Shown here: one piece after another, positions 44,851 through 53,784 of the stretch
Numbering within the stretch: position 1 is the first letter of the stretch
How the letters are laid out: each line of letters opens with the position of its first letter
From: Paeniglutamicibacter sulfureus
GTDB taxonomy: Bacteria > Actinomycetota > Actinomycetes > Actinomycetales > Micrococcaceae
Reading direction: 5' to 3'
Assembly (NCBI RefSeq): GCF_030512175.1
Contig: NZ_JAULBL010000001.1
Span: 372,001 to 436,000 of the forward strand
Length of the DNA stretch: 64,000 nucleotides
The notes under the pieces: generated by a model
The model's input: only the letters and a program-made list of their open reading frames with translations
Told to the model about the DNA's origin: nothing
Database searches by the model: none
Made by a program: the position numbers and the translations under genes

Positions 44851-45315
44851 GTGCAGCTACGGCCTTTGCAGCCCGAAGACCTGGACCAGTTCTTCGAACA
44901 CCAGCAGGACCCCGAAGCCAATCTCATGGCTGCCTTCACGGCCCGCAACCCGGCGGACCGCGGGGTCTTCGACCACCACTGGGGTTCGATCATCAACGAT
45001 CCCAAGGTCATTGTGCGCACCATCGAACACAACGGAGAAGTCGCCGGTTCGATCCTGGTCTTCGAAAACGACACCATCCCGGAGATCAGCTTCTGGACCG
45101 CCAGCCGTTACTGGGGCCAGGGCATCACCACCTCGGCCGTGGACGCGTTCCTGGCCGAATACACGGCACGTCCGCTGCGCGCCCGCGTGCCGCAGGACAA
45201 CATCGGCTCCATCAAGGTCCTGGAACGGCGTGGTTTCAAGGTCATCGAGGAGTCTGCCGATTTCTCCAACGCCCGCGCCGCGGTCGTGAAGGAATTCATC
45301 ATGGAGCTCAGCTAG
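44851..45315 (+). CDS. GNAT-family acetyltransferase (RimJ/RimL type)
   Basis: 154 residues. It has LRPLQPEDLDQFFEHQQDPEAN at the start, the acetyl-CoA site SRYWGQGITTSAVDAF, and VPQDNIGSIKVLERRGF, the pattern of RimJ/RimL-like acetyltransferases. The substrate is unknown. GTG 44851 has GAGAGG 8 nt upstream; GTG 44845 would sit only 2 nt from it. It lies 37 bp after the TetR gene on the same strand. Confidence 0.87.
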   Translation: MQLRPLQPEDLDQFFEHQQDPEANLMAAFTARNPADRGVFDHHWGSIINDPKVIVRTIEHNGEVAGSILVFENDTIPEISFWTASRYWGQGITTSAVDAFLAEYTARPLRARVPQDNIGSIKVLERRGFKVIEESADFSNARAAVVKEFIMELS

Positions 45316-45353
45316 CTCCTCCCCGCAGTCTTCGCCCCCGCCGGGGGCACGGC

Positions 45354-45394
45354 AACGGCCGGGACTCCCCCTTTTCGGTGGGGTCCCGGCCGTT
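45354..45394. terminator. Strong bidirectional terminator between GNAT and the first Opp operon
   Basis: The stem of 15 bp (AACGGCCGGGAC with CCCC, one bulged T) has its arms at 45354-45370 and 45380-45394 around CTTTTCGGT. It separates convergent genes. Confidence 0.85.
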
Positions 45395-45412
45395 GGCATG
45401 TGCGGATGACCC

Positions 45413-47116
45413 CTAGTTCCCCGGGGTCTCCACTTCGAGCAGCAGGCGGCGCGCCTCGCGGCGGATGGCTTGTTCACCGGGCTCCGGAACCGGGGCCGCG
45501 GCCAGCAGCCGGCGGGTGTAGTCGTGGTGCGGTGCATGCAACACATCTGCCACCCTGCCTTGTTCCACCGATTTGCCGTCCTTCATGACCACCACGCGGT
45601 GCGCCAGCAGGTCCACCACGGCCAGGTCGTGGCTGACGAAGAGGCAAGCGAACTCGTATCGGGCCTGCAGTTCCTGGATCATCTCCAGCACCGCCGCCTG
45701 CACCGAGACATCCAGTGCACTGGTCGGCTCGTCGGCGATCAGCAGCTCCGGGTCAAGGGTCAGCGCCCGGGCAATGCACACGCGCTGGCGCTGGCCGCCG
45801 GAGAGCTCATGCGGGTAGCGGTTGATCACCGTGCGCGGCAGGTGCACGGCCTCGAGCAGCTCGGAAGCGCGCCGGATGCGCTCGGCGCGGTTGCCGACCT
45901 TGTGCACCACCATGGGTTCGGTGATGCAGTCGCCGATCGGGAAACGCGGGTTCAGCGATGCCGCGGGGTCCTGGAAGATGACCCCGATCTTCGCGCGGAT
46001 GGCCCGCGCTGCCTTGGGCGGCAGCGTCGCGAGGTTGGTTCCCTGGACGGCCAGCACCCCCGAGGCCACGGGCAGCAACCCCAGCACGGCCTTGGCCACC
46101 GTCGACTTTCCGGAGCCCGACTCCCCCACGATGCCCAGGATCTGCCCGCGCCCCAACTCGAAGGACAGGTCGTCCACGGCCCGGAACTTGGTGCCGCGCA
46201 TGTCGTATTCGAGCACCAGGTTCCTGGCCTCGAGGACCAGCTCGCGGTCCGCGTCCAGGGGTGCCTCCGGCTCGGGCACCCACTCCGCCGTCACGTCCAC
46301 CGCCTCCAGCCGGGGCACCGAGGCCAGCAGCTTCTGCGTGTAGGGGTGTTCCGGGTGGTTGAGCACCTGGTCCACGGTGCCGGTTTCCACCAGCGAGCCG
46401 TGGAACATCACCGCGACCCGGTCGGCTAGGTCCGCGACCACGCCCATGTTGTGGGTGATCAGCAGGATGCCGGTGTTCAGCTTGTCCTTGAGCTCGCGCA
46501 GCAGGTCAAGGATCTCCGCCTGCACCGTCACGTCCAGGGCGGTGGTCGGTTCGTCGGCGATGATGACCTTCGGGTCGCAGGAGATCGCCATGGCGATCAC
46601 GATGCGTTGGCGCTGGCCGCCGGAGAACTGGTGCGGGTACTGCTTGATGCGCTTGGCCGGATCGGGGATGCCGACCATTTCCAGCAGTTCGATGGCGCGA
46701 CGGGTGGCATCCTTGCCATAGGCCAGTCCGTGCAGCTCCAGGGATTCGGTGAGCTGGCGCTCGATGGTGAGCACCGGGTTCAGCGCGGTCATCGGTTCCT
46801 GGAAGACCATGGCAATGTCCGTGGCGCGCATCTTGCGCATCTTGTTCTCCGCCAGGCCCACCACGTTGACCCCGCCCACCAGGGCCCTGCCGGTGATGTA
46901 GGCGTTGGAGGGCAGCAGGCCGATGGCGGCGGTGGAGGTGACCGACTTGCCGGAGCCGGATTCACCCACCAGGGCCACGACCTCGCCGGGGTATACCTCC
47001 AGGGAAAGTCCCTTGACGGCGTGCACGTCGGAGAACTCCGTCTCGAAGGAGACGGACAGGTTCTCAAAGCTCAGCGCCGTGGACCGATCGCCTGCCGATG
47101 GTGCGGAGATGCTCAT
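45413..47116 (-). CDS. Oligopeptide ABC transporter, fused OppD-OppF ATPase (system 1)
   Basis: 567 residues containing two complete ATPase units. Half 1: Walker A GESGSGKS, signature FSGGQRQR, Walker B VIIADEPTTALD. Half 2: GESGSGKS, LSGGQRQR, LLIADEPTSALD. Each half ends with the oligopeptide-binding tail (GTVDQVLNHPEHPYTQKLL, GRVADVLHAPHHDYTRRLL). A fused DF protein is usual in Actinobacteria. It is the last gene of operon 1 and overlaps the OppC gene by 4 nt. Confidence 0.93.
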   Translation of the reverse strand: MSISAPSAGDRSTALSFENLSVSFETEFSDVHAVKGLSLEVYPGEVVALVGESGSGKSVTSTAAIGLLPSNAYITGRALVGGVNVVGLAENKMRKMRATDIAMVFQEPMTALNPVLTIERQLTESLELHGLAYGKDATRRAIELLEMVGIPDPAKRIKQYPHQFSGGQRQRIVIAMAISCDPKVIIADEPTTALDVTVQAEILDLLRELKDKLNTGILLITHNMGVVADLADRVAVMFHGSLVETGTVDQVLNHPEHPYTQKLLASVPRLEAVDVTAEWVPEPEAPLDADRELVLEARNLVLEYDMRGTKFRAVDDLSFELGRGQILGIVGESGSGKSTVAKAVLGLLPVASGVLAVQGTNLATLPPKAARAIRAKIGVIFQDPAASLNPRFPIGDCITEPMVVHKVGNRAERIRRASELLEAVHLPRTVINRYPHELSGGQRQRVCIARALTLDPELLIADEPTSALDVSVQAAVLEMIQELQARYEFACLFVSHDLAVVDLLAHRVVVMKDGKSVEQGRVADVLHAPHHDYTRRLLAAAPVPEPGEQAIRREARRLLLEVETPGN

Positions 47117-48153
47117 TCGGAAACCTCGTCTTTCTGCTTGCGGCGCCTGGCCTTGCGGGTCTGGCGCGGGTCAAAGGCATCGCGCAGCCCGTCGCCCAGG
47201 AAGTTCACGCTCAGCGCGATCGCCAGGATGATCATGCCCGGCCACCAGAACAGCCACGGGCGGTTGGTGAAGGCGTTCTGGTACTGGCTGATGAGCAGGC
47301 CCAGGGAGGAGTCCGGGGCCTTTACCCCGAAGCCGAGGTAGGACAGCGAGGTCTCCAGCAGGATGGCACCGGCGATGGCGAACGTCGCGTTCACCACGAT
47401 GACGCCGATGGTATTGGGCAGGAGGTGCTTGAAGATCACCCGGCTGGTCTTGGCCCCCATGGACTGGGCGGCCGCGACGTATTCGCGTTCACGCAGCGAG
47501 AGCACCTCGCCGCGCACCAGCCTGGCCAGGCCGGTCCAGGTCACCAGCCCCAGCACCAGGGCCAGGGCCACGGTGGTGTTGCCCGAGCGCGAGGCGATCT
47601 GGCCCAGCACGGCGGCGAGGACCAGCAGCGGAATCACGATGAACAGGTCGGTCATGCGCATCAGCACCGCATCGACCCAGCCGCGGTAGTATCCGGCCAC
47701 GGCGCCGACAACGGCACCGATCACGGTGGCCACGAACCCGACGATGACGGCGATGATGATCGACTGCTGCGTTCCGCGCATCACCAGCGCGAAGTAGTCC
47801 TTGCCCGTGGAGTCCTGGCCGAACGGGTTCTCGCCCCAGCGCAGCCCCTCCCCGCCGAGCCAGCCCGGGATCAGCGAAAGCGTGGGACGTCCCCCGTCGA
47901 CGACGGATCCGGCCAGCGTGTAGTCCTTGTCCCACCAGCCCGGGATGCCCGCATAGCCGATGGAGGTGAAGGCCATGACGGCAATGAAGGCCAGCATCAG
48001 CGTCGATATCATGGCGGCCCGGTGAGCGAAGAAGCGGCGGCGGACCAGTTGGCCCTGGCTGAGCGAGACGCTGTCCTTGCGCGCCAGCGCCGCGTCCTCG
48101 GCCTCGGCCAGCAGGACGGCCGGGGTTTCGGTCGGTTCTTTCTCGATGGTCAT
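47113..48153 (-). CDS. Oligopeptide ABC transporter permease OppC type (system 1)
   Basis: 346 residues. A charged N-terminal tail (about 40 residues) is followed by six helices and the ATPase-contact loop YVAAAQSMGAKTSRVIFKHL, the EAA motif of inner-membrane permeases. The 104-residue gap between the first and second helices contains FGQDSTGKDYFALVMRGTQQS, as in OppC. It pairs with the large OppB-type permease upstream. Confidence 0.92.
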   Translation of the reverse strand: MTIEKEPTETPAVLLAEAEDAALARKDSVSLSQGQLVRRRFFAHRAAMISTLMLAFIAVMAFTSIGYAGIPGWWDKDYTLAGSVVDGGRPTLSLIPGWLGGEGLRWGENPFGQDSTGKDYFALVMRGTQQSIIIAVIVGFVATVIGAVVGAVAGYYRGWVDAVLMRMTDLFIVIPLLVLAAVLGQIASRSGNTTVALALVLGLVTWTGLARLVRGEVLSLREREYVAAAQSMGAKTSRVIFKHLLPNTIGVIVVNATFAIAGAILLETSLSYLGFGVKAPDSSLGLLISQYQNAFTNRPWLFWWPGMIILAIALSVNFLGDGLRDAFDPRQTRKARRRKQKDEVSE

Positions 48154-48193
48154 CGCCGGCCCTCCCGTGCGTTGTGGTGGTTCGTGTGCTGGT

Positions 48194-49711
48194 TCATACC
48201 CTGATCCTCGGATCCAGAATTGCGTAGAAGATGTCGGCCAGCATGTTGAACACGACCGCGGCGGTTCCCGTCACCAGGAAGAAGGCCATTACCGGGGCCG
48301 GGTCCACTTGCAGCAGGCCGGTCCGGAACAATTCGCCCATGCCTTTCCAGCCGAAGACCGATTCGGTGATCACCGCCCCGCCGATCAACCCGGCGAAGTC
48401 GAAGGCGGCGATGGTGGCGATGGGGATCATGGCGTTGCGGAAGGCGTGGCGGAAAATCACCGTGCGTTCGCTCAGTCCCTTGGACCGGGCGGTGCGGATG
48501 TAGTCCTGCTGTCCGACTTCCAGCATCGAGGAGCGGGTGTAGCGGCTGTAGCTCGCCAGCGAGATGATGGCCAGCAGGATGGTGGGCAGCAGCAACTGGG
48601 TCCCCTTGTCCAGGAAGTCCTCCCAGAAGGTCCCGGCGAAGTTCGGGGTCTGCGAACCGATGGTGGCGATCGGCCGGGGCTTGAGGAGCAGGAAGCCGGG
48701 CCAGGCACGGAAAATGTGGTCAAGGGTGGTCAGCCCGGCCATGACCAGTCCGGTGGCCACCGAGACGCCCATGGCGGGACCGCGAAGGTGCGCCCCCATG
48801 TACTTGCCCAGGAGGGCAGGGATGAGCACTGCCAGGATGCCGCCGACGACGAGGACGAACCAGTTCGGGTTCTCCAGCACGCCGAAGGCCAGGTAGTAGA
48901 CGACCGCGCCCAGCGCCACTGTGGCCAGCGCCGGGTAGAGCACCTTGGTGTTCCGCAGGCCCACCGTCATGGCGGTCCCGCTCAGTGCCACGCCGAGCCC
49001 CAGCACCAGCACTCCGCCGAATCCCAGTTGCGGGAAGCGGAAGAAGTTCAGCCAGGTGAGGTAAGGGATGACGACGGCAACGAATCCGGCTGCCACGGCG
49101 AAGGTGATGATGCGCCGCTTGAGCGGGCCGGCCAGGAAGATCTGCATCAGGAAGCCGACCAGCAGCGCGATCGCCGCTATCTGCAGCGGCGAGAAGGCCG
49201 GGTCGCGCATCCAGTCGTTGTAGCCAATGGCCAGGTATTCCTTCAGCAGCACGGCTGCCCAGAAGACCGGAAGAGAGAAGAAGAGGAAGGTCATGAAGGT
49301 GACGCCGTAGTCCAGTCCCGAGTATTGGCGGACCGCCGTCAGCACGCCGATGGCGATGCCGAGGATCGCTGCCAGTACCGTGGCCAGCAGCACCAGGCGC
49401 AGCGTGGAGCTGGCGGCCAGGCTCAGCAGCGCCCCGACATCCACGCCCTGGCGGCTGGTGCCCAGGTCGCATTGGAGGGCGAAGCACTTGCCCACACCCA
49501 CCAGCCAGGTCCAGTAGCGCTGGTACCAGGGCATGTCCAGGTTCATGAAGGTGATGCGTTGCTGCATCAGGGTTTCGCGGTTTTCCGCGTTGCTTTCCCG
49601 GAGCTCCGCCAGCGGGTCGCCGGAGTTGATCACGAGGACGTAGAGCAGGAGCGAGGCCGCAAACAGGATCCCTATCGACGCGCCCAGCCTGCGGAGAATA
49701 AATCTCAACAC
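48194..49711 (-). CDS. Oligopeptide ABC transporter permease OppB type with a long internal membrane insertion (system 1)
   Basis: 505 residues against the usual 310-340 of OppB. The ends match OppB: N-terminal MLRFILRRLGASIGILFAASLL and EAA loop YIRTARSKGLSERTVIFRHA, with the C-terminal ADIFYAILDPRIRV. About 150 extra residues between roughly 170 and 345 add further hydrophobic helices (IAAIALLVGFLMQIFL, FAVAAGFVAVVIPYLTW, VLVLGLGVALSGTAM). This enlarged form is seen in other actinobacterial Opp-type permeases. Two cysteines (KCFALQC) lie in the external loop. Confidence 0.88.
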   Translation of the reverse strand: MLRFILRRLGASIGILFAASLLLYVLVINSGDPLAELRESNAENRETLMQQRITFMNLDMPWYQRYWTWLVGVGKCFALQCDLGTSRQGVDVGALLSLAASSTLRLVLLATVLAAILGIAIGVLTAVRQYSGLDYGVTFMTFLFFSLPVFWAAVLLKEYLAIGYNDWMRDPAFSPLQIAAIALLVGFLMQIFLAGPLKRRIITFAVAAGFVAVVIPYLTWLNFFRFPQLGFGGVLVLGLGVALSGTAMTVGLRNTKVLYPALATVALGAVVYYLAFGVLENPNWFVLVVGGILAVLIPALLGKYMGAHLRGPAMGVSVATGLVMAGLTTLDHIFRAWPGFLLLKPRPIATIGSQTPNFAGTFWEDFLDKGTQLLLPTILLAIISLASYSRYTRSSMLEVGQQDYIRTARSKGLSERTVIFRHAFRNAMIPIATIAAFDFAGLIGGAVITESVFGWKGMGELFRTGLLQVDPAPVMAFFLVTGTAAVVFNMLADIFYAILDPRIRV

Positions 49712-49764
49712 TGCAAGTAGCTACCTTTCTAGCCGATGTGTCCGCGGCCCGTGGGCCGACGGAC

Positions 49765-49801
49765 ACGTGGGGCCCGACGCTGGTTGCGCCAGGCCCCACG
49801 T
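49765..49801. terminator. Hairpin after the system 1 binding-protein gene
   Basis: ACGTGGGGCC at 49765-49774 pairs with GGCCCCACGT at 49792-49801 over 10 bp. It lies 24 bp beyond the binding-protein stop and before the permeases on the same strand. It may attenuate transcription so that the binding protein is made in excess. Confidence 0.65.
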
Positions 49802-49824
49802 TGTTGCCGTTTTCCGTCAGTCGG

Positions 49825-51627
49825 CTATTCGGCGCGGACCCACTGTTCCGCGTTCCAGACCAGACCGTTCTGGGTGGCCGTCTTGCGGACGTTCAGCACG
49901 TCCTCGGCGGATGCCCCCAGTCCCGGGTGGGCGAAGAGCGGGATGCCGAAGAGGTCATCCCAGAGCAGCTTCTCGATCTTCTTGGTTTCCTCCGCGTGGA
50001 CGTTGGTGTCCAGGGTGGTGGTAAGGCGCTCCCAGGCCGCGTCGACCTCGGTGTTGGAGTACTTGCCGTAGTTCTGCGGCTTGCCCGTGGCGTAGATGTT
50101 CTCGCCGGAGGTGATCTGGCCGGATCCGGCCCAGGCGAACAGTGCCACCTCGTAGTCGCCGCGCTCCTGGGTGCCGCCCGGGGCGAAGAACTTCGGGTCG
50201 CCCGCATCGACGATGTTGAAGCCAGCCTGGTCGCAGGAGGACTTGATCATGGCCACTTCCTCGGTGCGGCGCGGGTTCGGGGCCGAGTATCCGATCCGGA
50301 CCTCCGGCTTGTCGACCCCTTCGGTCTCGAGGATCTTCTTGGCGCCTTCGATGTCGACGTTGTCGTACTGTCCGGCGTAGGCCGCGGACACGACGTCGCC
50401 GTAGCTTTCCTGGAACGGGAAGACCTCGCGGGTGTTCATGACCTGGGCCTCCGGGTTCAGCGGCTTGATCAGGTTATCGACGATCTGCTGGCGCGGGACG
50501 CACATGGCGAAGGCCTTGCGAAGCTCCAGGTTGTCGGCGAAGAGCGCATCCTTGGTGAAGTTGAAGTCGAGGTGCTCCCAGGTGAGCGTGTCGCCCTGGT
50601 GGACCTGCACCGTGTCACCGAGGGCGGTGAGCTGTGCGAGCGTGTCGACTGTGGGCTGCGGTTCGATGACGTCGATGTCGCCGTTCTGCAGGGCCTGGAC
50701 CATGGTGTCCGGTGCGGCAAAGCGAATGACCAGTTCCTTGGTTGCCGCCGGGGTGCCGTAGTAGTTCTCGTTGGCCACCAAGGTGATGGACTGTCCGGCT
50801 TCCCAGCTGCCCAGCTTGTACGGGCCGGAAACGGGAATGAGGTCGGCGGCCGGAAGCGTGCCCGGGGAGGTGTTCCAACCCGTGTTCCAGAATTTTGCGG
50901 CCTCCTTCAGGGCATCGGAGTCGCCCGCGCGAATGGCATCGACCATTTCGGTGGTGCTCATGCCGGCTTCCTTGGCCACGATGTGTGCGGGGCTGTAGAT
51001 CATCGTCTGGATGGCGAAGTCCGGATCGGGGTTCGCGTAGGTGACGGTGAATTCCTTGCCGGCCGGATCCCCCTCGGGACCCTTGGGGATGGTCTGGCCC
51101 AGGTCCTGCGAGACCGAGTCGAAGAGCGGCTTGTCGCCATCGGCGAGATTCGTGTTCTGTACGGCCCAGGCAAGCACCGAGTCGGCGACGGTGATGTCGG
51201 TGCCGTCGGACCACTTGGCCTCGGGATTGATGGTGTACTTGACGGTCATCGGGTCTTCGCTGATGACCTCGTATGAGCCGAGGTCCTCGTTCGGGTAGAC
51301 CTTTCCGTCGGTGCCGAAGTACGTGAAGCTGGCGAAGAGCCTGTCGGTGACGGCGGAGTTGTAGGTGCTGTAGGACTGCGGAGTCAGGCCGTTGTAGCTG
51401 ATGAAGTCTTCGGCGCCGACCGAGTAGCTGACCGAGTCGTCCTTGGTCGTGATATCGCCGAGGTCGGCAAGGCCGGTGTCTGCCGGTTCAACGCTGAACT
51501 TGCCGCTGGCTCCTGCCGCCGGTGCGGACGAGGCTGTTTCACTGGGGCCGCCAGGGGCACATGCACTTAGCGCGAGTGCGAGCGCAGCACCCACCGCGAC
51601 AGCCTTGGAAATACGTTGGAAACGCAT
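49825..51627 (-). CDS. Oligopeptide ABC transporter substrate-binding lipoprotein (system 1)
   Basis: 600 residues; lipoprotein signal peptide (ALALALSACAPGG, lipobox LSAC). SBP family 5 fold: YNSAVTDRLFASFTYFGTDGKVYPNEDLGSYEVISEDPMTVKYTIN read as separate segments, SWEAGQSITLVANENYYG and the C-terminal SEVDAAWERLTTTLDT-like helix. It captures oligopeptides or other solutes for system 1. It heads the operon; the exact ligand cannot be told. Confidence 0.9.
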   Translation of the reverse strand: MRFQRISKAVAVGAALALALSACAPGGPSETASSAPAAGASGKFSVEPADTGLADLGDITTKDDSVSYSVGAEDFISYNGLTPQSYSTYNSAVTDRLFASFTYFGTDGKVYPNEDLGSYEVISEDPMTVKYTINPEAKWSDGTDITVADSVLAWAVQNTNLADGDKPLFDSVSQDLGQTIPKGPEGDPAGKEFTVTYANPDPDFAIQTMIYSPAHIVAKEAGMSTTEMVDAIRAGDSDALKEAAKFWNTGWNTSPGTLPAADLIPVSGPYKLGSWEAGQSITLVANENYYGTPAATKELVIRFAAPDTMVQALQNGDIDVIEPQPTVDTLAQLTALGDTVQVHQGDTLTWEHLDFNFTKDALFADNLELRKAFAMCVPRQQIVDNLIKPLNPEAQVMNTREVFPFQESYGDVVSAAYAGQYDNVDIEGAKKILETEGVDKPEVRIGYSAPNPRRTEEVAMIKSSCDQAGFNIVDAGDPKFFAPGGTQERGDYEVALFAWAGSGQITSGENIYATGKPQNYGKYSNTEVDAAWERLTTTLDTNVHAEETKKIEKLLWDDLFGIPLFAHPGLGASAEDVLNVRKTATQNGLVWNAEQWVRAE

Positions 51628-52003
51628 TTCTCCTCCTAATTAGCTTGATCTAGATGAAGCCGGGGGTTTAATCCGGATGCGGTCCATGCAGTGTGCGATG
51701 CCCCACAATTTAGAACCATAGCCCCGATTTCAACGTATGGATATAAAAACACCCCTTCATATTTACCTGCCATCCGTGCCGCCACTTGGCCGCTCGTGCC
51801 GCGCTTAGCGCCGAACTCCGATGTGACGGGCGCTACAACCGCGAAAAATCAAGGATTCACTTCACATTGAGGTTTGCCAATTACTACCCGCAAGTAGGTG
51901 GCGGTGGTCCGCCCGGATTTATAACAGTTTGGAAACACGGCCGCGAATGGCGCTCCGCGCCATCCGGAGCGGCTTGTTTCAGGGGCAGACAGGGTTAAGT
52001 CAA
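51628..52003. other. Promoter region of Opp system 1, no gene seen
   Basis: About 375 bp upstream of the system 1 binding protein, AT-rich around 51700-51770. I see no convincing coding frame; a 70-codon plus-strand frame at 51786 has no recognisable domain. It should hold the operon 1 promoter. Confidence 0.4.
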
Positions 52004-52035
52004 TGGAGGGGCGAACCTTCCGGTTCACCCCTCCA
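52004..52035. terminator. Terminator after Opp system 2
   Basis: TGGAGGGGCGAACC at 52004-52017 pairs with GGTTCACCCCTCCA at 52022-52035 over 13 of 14 positions with a TTCC loop. It lies 45 bp beyond the stop of the last gene of operon 2 on the minus strand. Confidence 0.8.
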
Positions 52036-52079
52036 CGTCGCATCTCCTACTGCCGAATTGTCAGCAATTCCTCACTCAA

Positions 52080-53780
52080 CTACAGGCTCAAGGTGGACCC
52101 CGGGATCGAGCGGAGCAGGTTGCTGGTGTACTCGCTCCGGGGGTTGTTGAACACCTCGTCCGTGGTGGAGTGCTCCACGATCTTGCCGTACTGCATCACG
52201 CAAACATCGTCGGCGATCTGCCGCACCACGGCCAGGTCGTGGGTAATGAACAAGTAGGTGAGGTTCAGCTCCTCCTGCAGCTTGTTCAACAGGTTCAGGA
52301 TCTGCGCCTGCACCAACACGTCCAGTGCCGAGACGGCCTCGTCGCAGATAATCACTTCCGGGTTCAACGCCAGGGCGCGCGCGATGGCAATGCGCTGTCG
52401 CTGCCCGCCGGAAAGCTCGTTGGGGAACCGGTGCATCGTGGACGAGGGCATCGATACGTGTTCCAGCAGTTCCTTGACCCGTTGCTGCCGGGACTTGGCG
52501 TCACCGATTCCGTGGATCCTCAGCGGCTCCTCAATGGTTCGATAGATGCTGTACATCGGATCCAGGGAACCATAGGGGTCCTGGAAGATCGGCTGCACCC
52601 GTCGACGGAACTTGAAGAGGTCGCGTTCGGACCGGTCAGTCATGTCCTGGCCGTCAAAGCTGATGGATCCGGAGGTGGGCTTCAACAGGCTCAGCACCAT
52701 CTGGGCCACCGTGGACTTGCCCGAGCCGGACTCCCCCACGATCGCCGTGGTGGTGCCGCGCTTGACGGAGAAGGACACATTGTCCACAGCGGTGAAGTCC
52801 TCGCTGCGGCCCAGTCCCTTGCGGATCTTGAAGACCTTGGTCAGGTCCTTGATCTGCAGGACGTCGTCGTCTGTCATCTCATGCTCGGCCTTGACCACCG
52901 CATTGACTTCCTCGGCCACCTCCGCCGGCTGTGATTGCAGCCGCTTGGAGGCCAGCGACGGAGCCGCGGCAACGAGGCGCTGGGTGTAGGGGTGGACCGG
53001 GTTGCGCAGGATTTCCAGGGCCGGCCCTGATTCAACGACCTGCCCCTTGTACATCACCACGATCTTTTCGGCGCGCTCCGCCGCCAGACCCAGGTCGTGG
53101 GTGATCAGCAGCACGGCCGTGCCCAGCTCGCTGGTCATGGTGTCCAAATGGTCCAGGATCTGCTGCTGCACCGTCACGTCGAGGGCGCTGGTTGGTTCGT
53201 CGGCAATCAGCAGCCGCGGGCGGCAGGCCAGGCCGATGGCAATCAGTGCGCGCTGGCGCATGCCGCCGGAGAACTCGTGCGGGTACTGCCCGGCGCGCTT
53301 TGCCGCATCGGGCAGCCCTGCGTCCGAGAGTACCTGGGCGACGCGTTCCTTGGAGTTGTTTCCGGCCAGGCCGTTGGCCTTCAGGGTTTCCTGGACTTGG
53401 AAGCCGATCTTCCACACCGGGTTCAGGTTGGACATGGGGTCCTGGGGAACCATGCCGATCGAACTGCCGCGCAGCTCAATGATGCGCTTCTCGTTGGCGT
53501 GGGTGATGTCCTCGCCGTCAAAAATGATCTGGCCGCCGGTGACCTTGCCGTTGCCGGGCAGCAGGCCGATGGCCGACAGCGCGGTGGTGGACTTTCCGGA
53601 ACCGGACTCCCCCACGATGGCCACGGTCTCGCCCGGCATCACCGTCAGGTGGGCCTTGCGCACGGCGTTGACCGGCCCCTCGGGGGTGGTGAATGTGATG
53701 GCCAGGTCCCTGATTTCAAGCAGCGGAAGGTCGTCCCGGACCGAGTCGAACATAGTGGGTTTCTTCAATAATTCGCTCAT
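52080..53780 (-). CDS. Oligopeptide ABC transporter, fused OppD-OppF ATPase (system 2)
   Basis: 566 residues, two ATPase units. Half 1: GESGSGKSTT, EFSGGMRQRALIAIG, LLIADEPTSALD. Half 2: GESGSGKSTV, LSGGQRQRIAIARAL, VIICDEAVSALD, where the usual EP of Walker B is EA. A linker of about 35 residues with a charged stretch joins the halves. ATG 53780 lies 4 nt after the OppC stop. Paralogue of the system 1 ATPase. Confidence 0.92.
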   Translation of the reverse strand: MSELLKKPTMFDSVRDDLPLLEIRDLAITFTTPEGPVNAVRKAHLTVMPGETVAIVGESGSGKSTTALSAIGLLPGNGKVTGGQIIFDGEDITHANEKRIIELRGSSIGMVPQDPMSNLNPVWKIGFQVQETLKANGLAGNNSKERVAQVLSDAGLPDAAKRAGQYPHEFSGGMRQRALIAIGLACRPRLLIADEPTSALDVTVQQQILDHLDTMTSELGTAVLLITHDLGLAAERAEKIVVMYKGQVVESGPALEILRNPVHPYTQRLVAAAPSLASKRLQSQPAEVAEEVNAVVKAEHEMTDDDVLQIKDLTKVFKIRKGLGRSEDFTAVDNVSFSVKRGTTTAIVGESGSGKSTVAQMVLSLLKPTSGSISFDGQDMTDRSERDLFKFRRRVQPIFQDPYGSLDPMYSIYRTIEEPLRIHGIGDAKSRQQRVKELLEHVSMPSSTMHRFPNELSGGQRQRIAIARALALNPEVIICDEAVSALDVLVQAQILNLLNKLQEELNLTYLFITHDLAVVRQIADDVCVMQYGKIVEHSTTDEVFNNPRSEYTSNLLRSIPGSTLSL

Positions 53781-53784
53781 GGTG

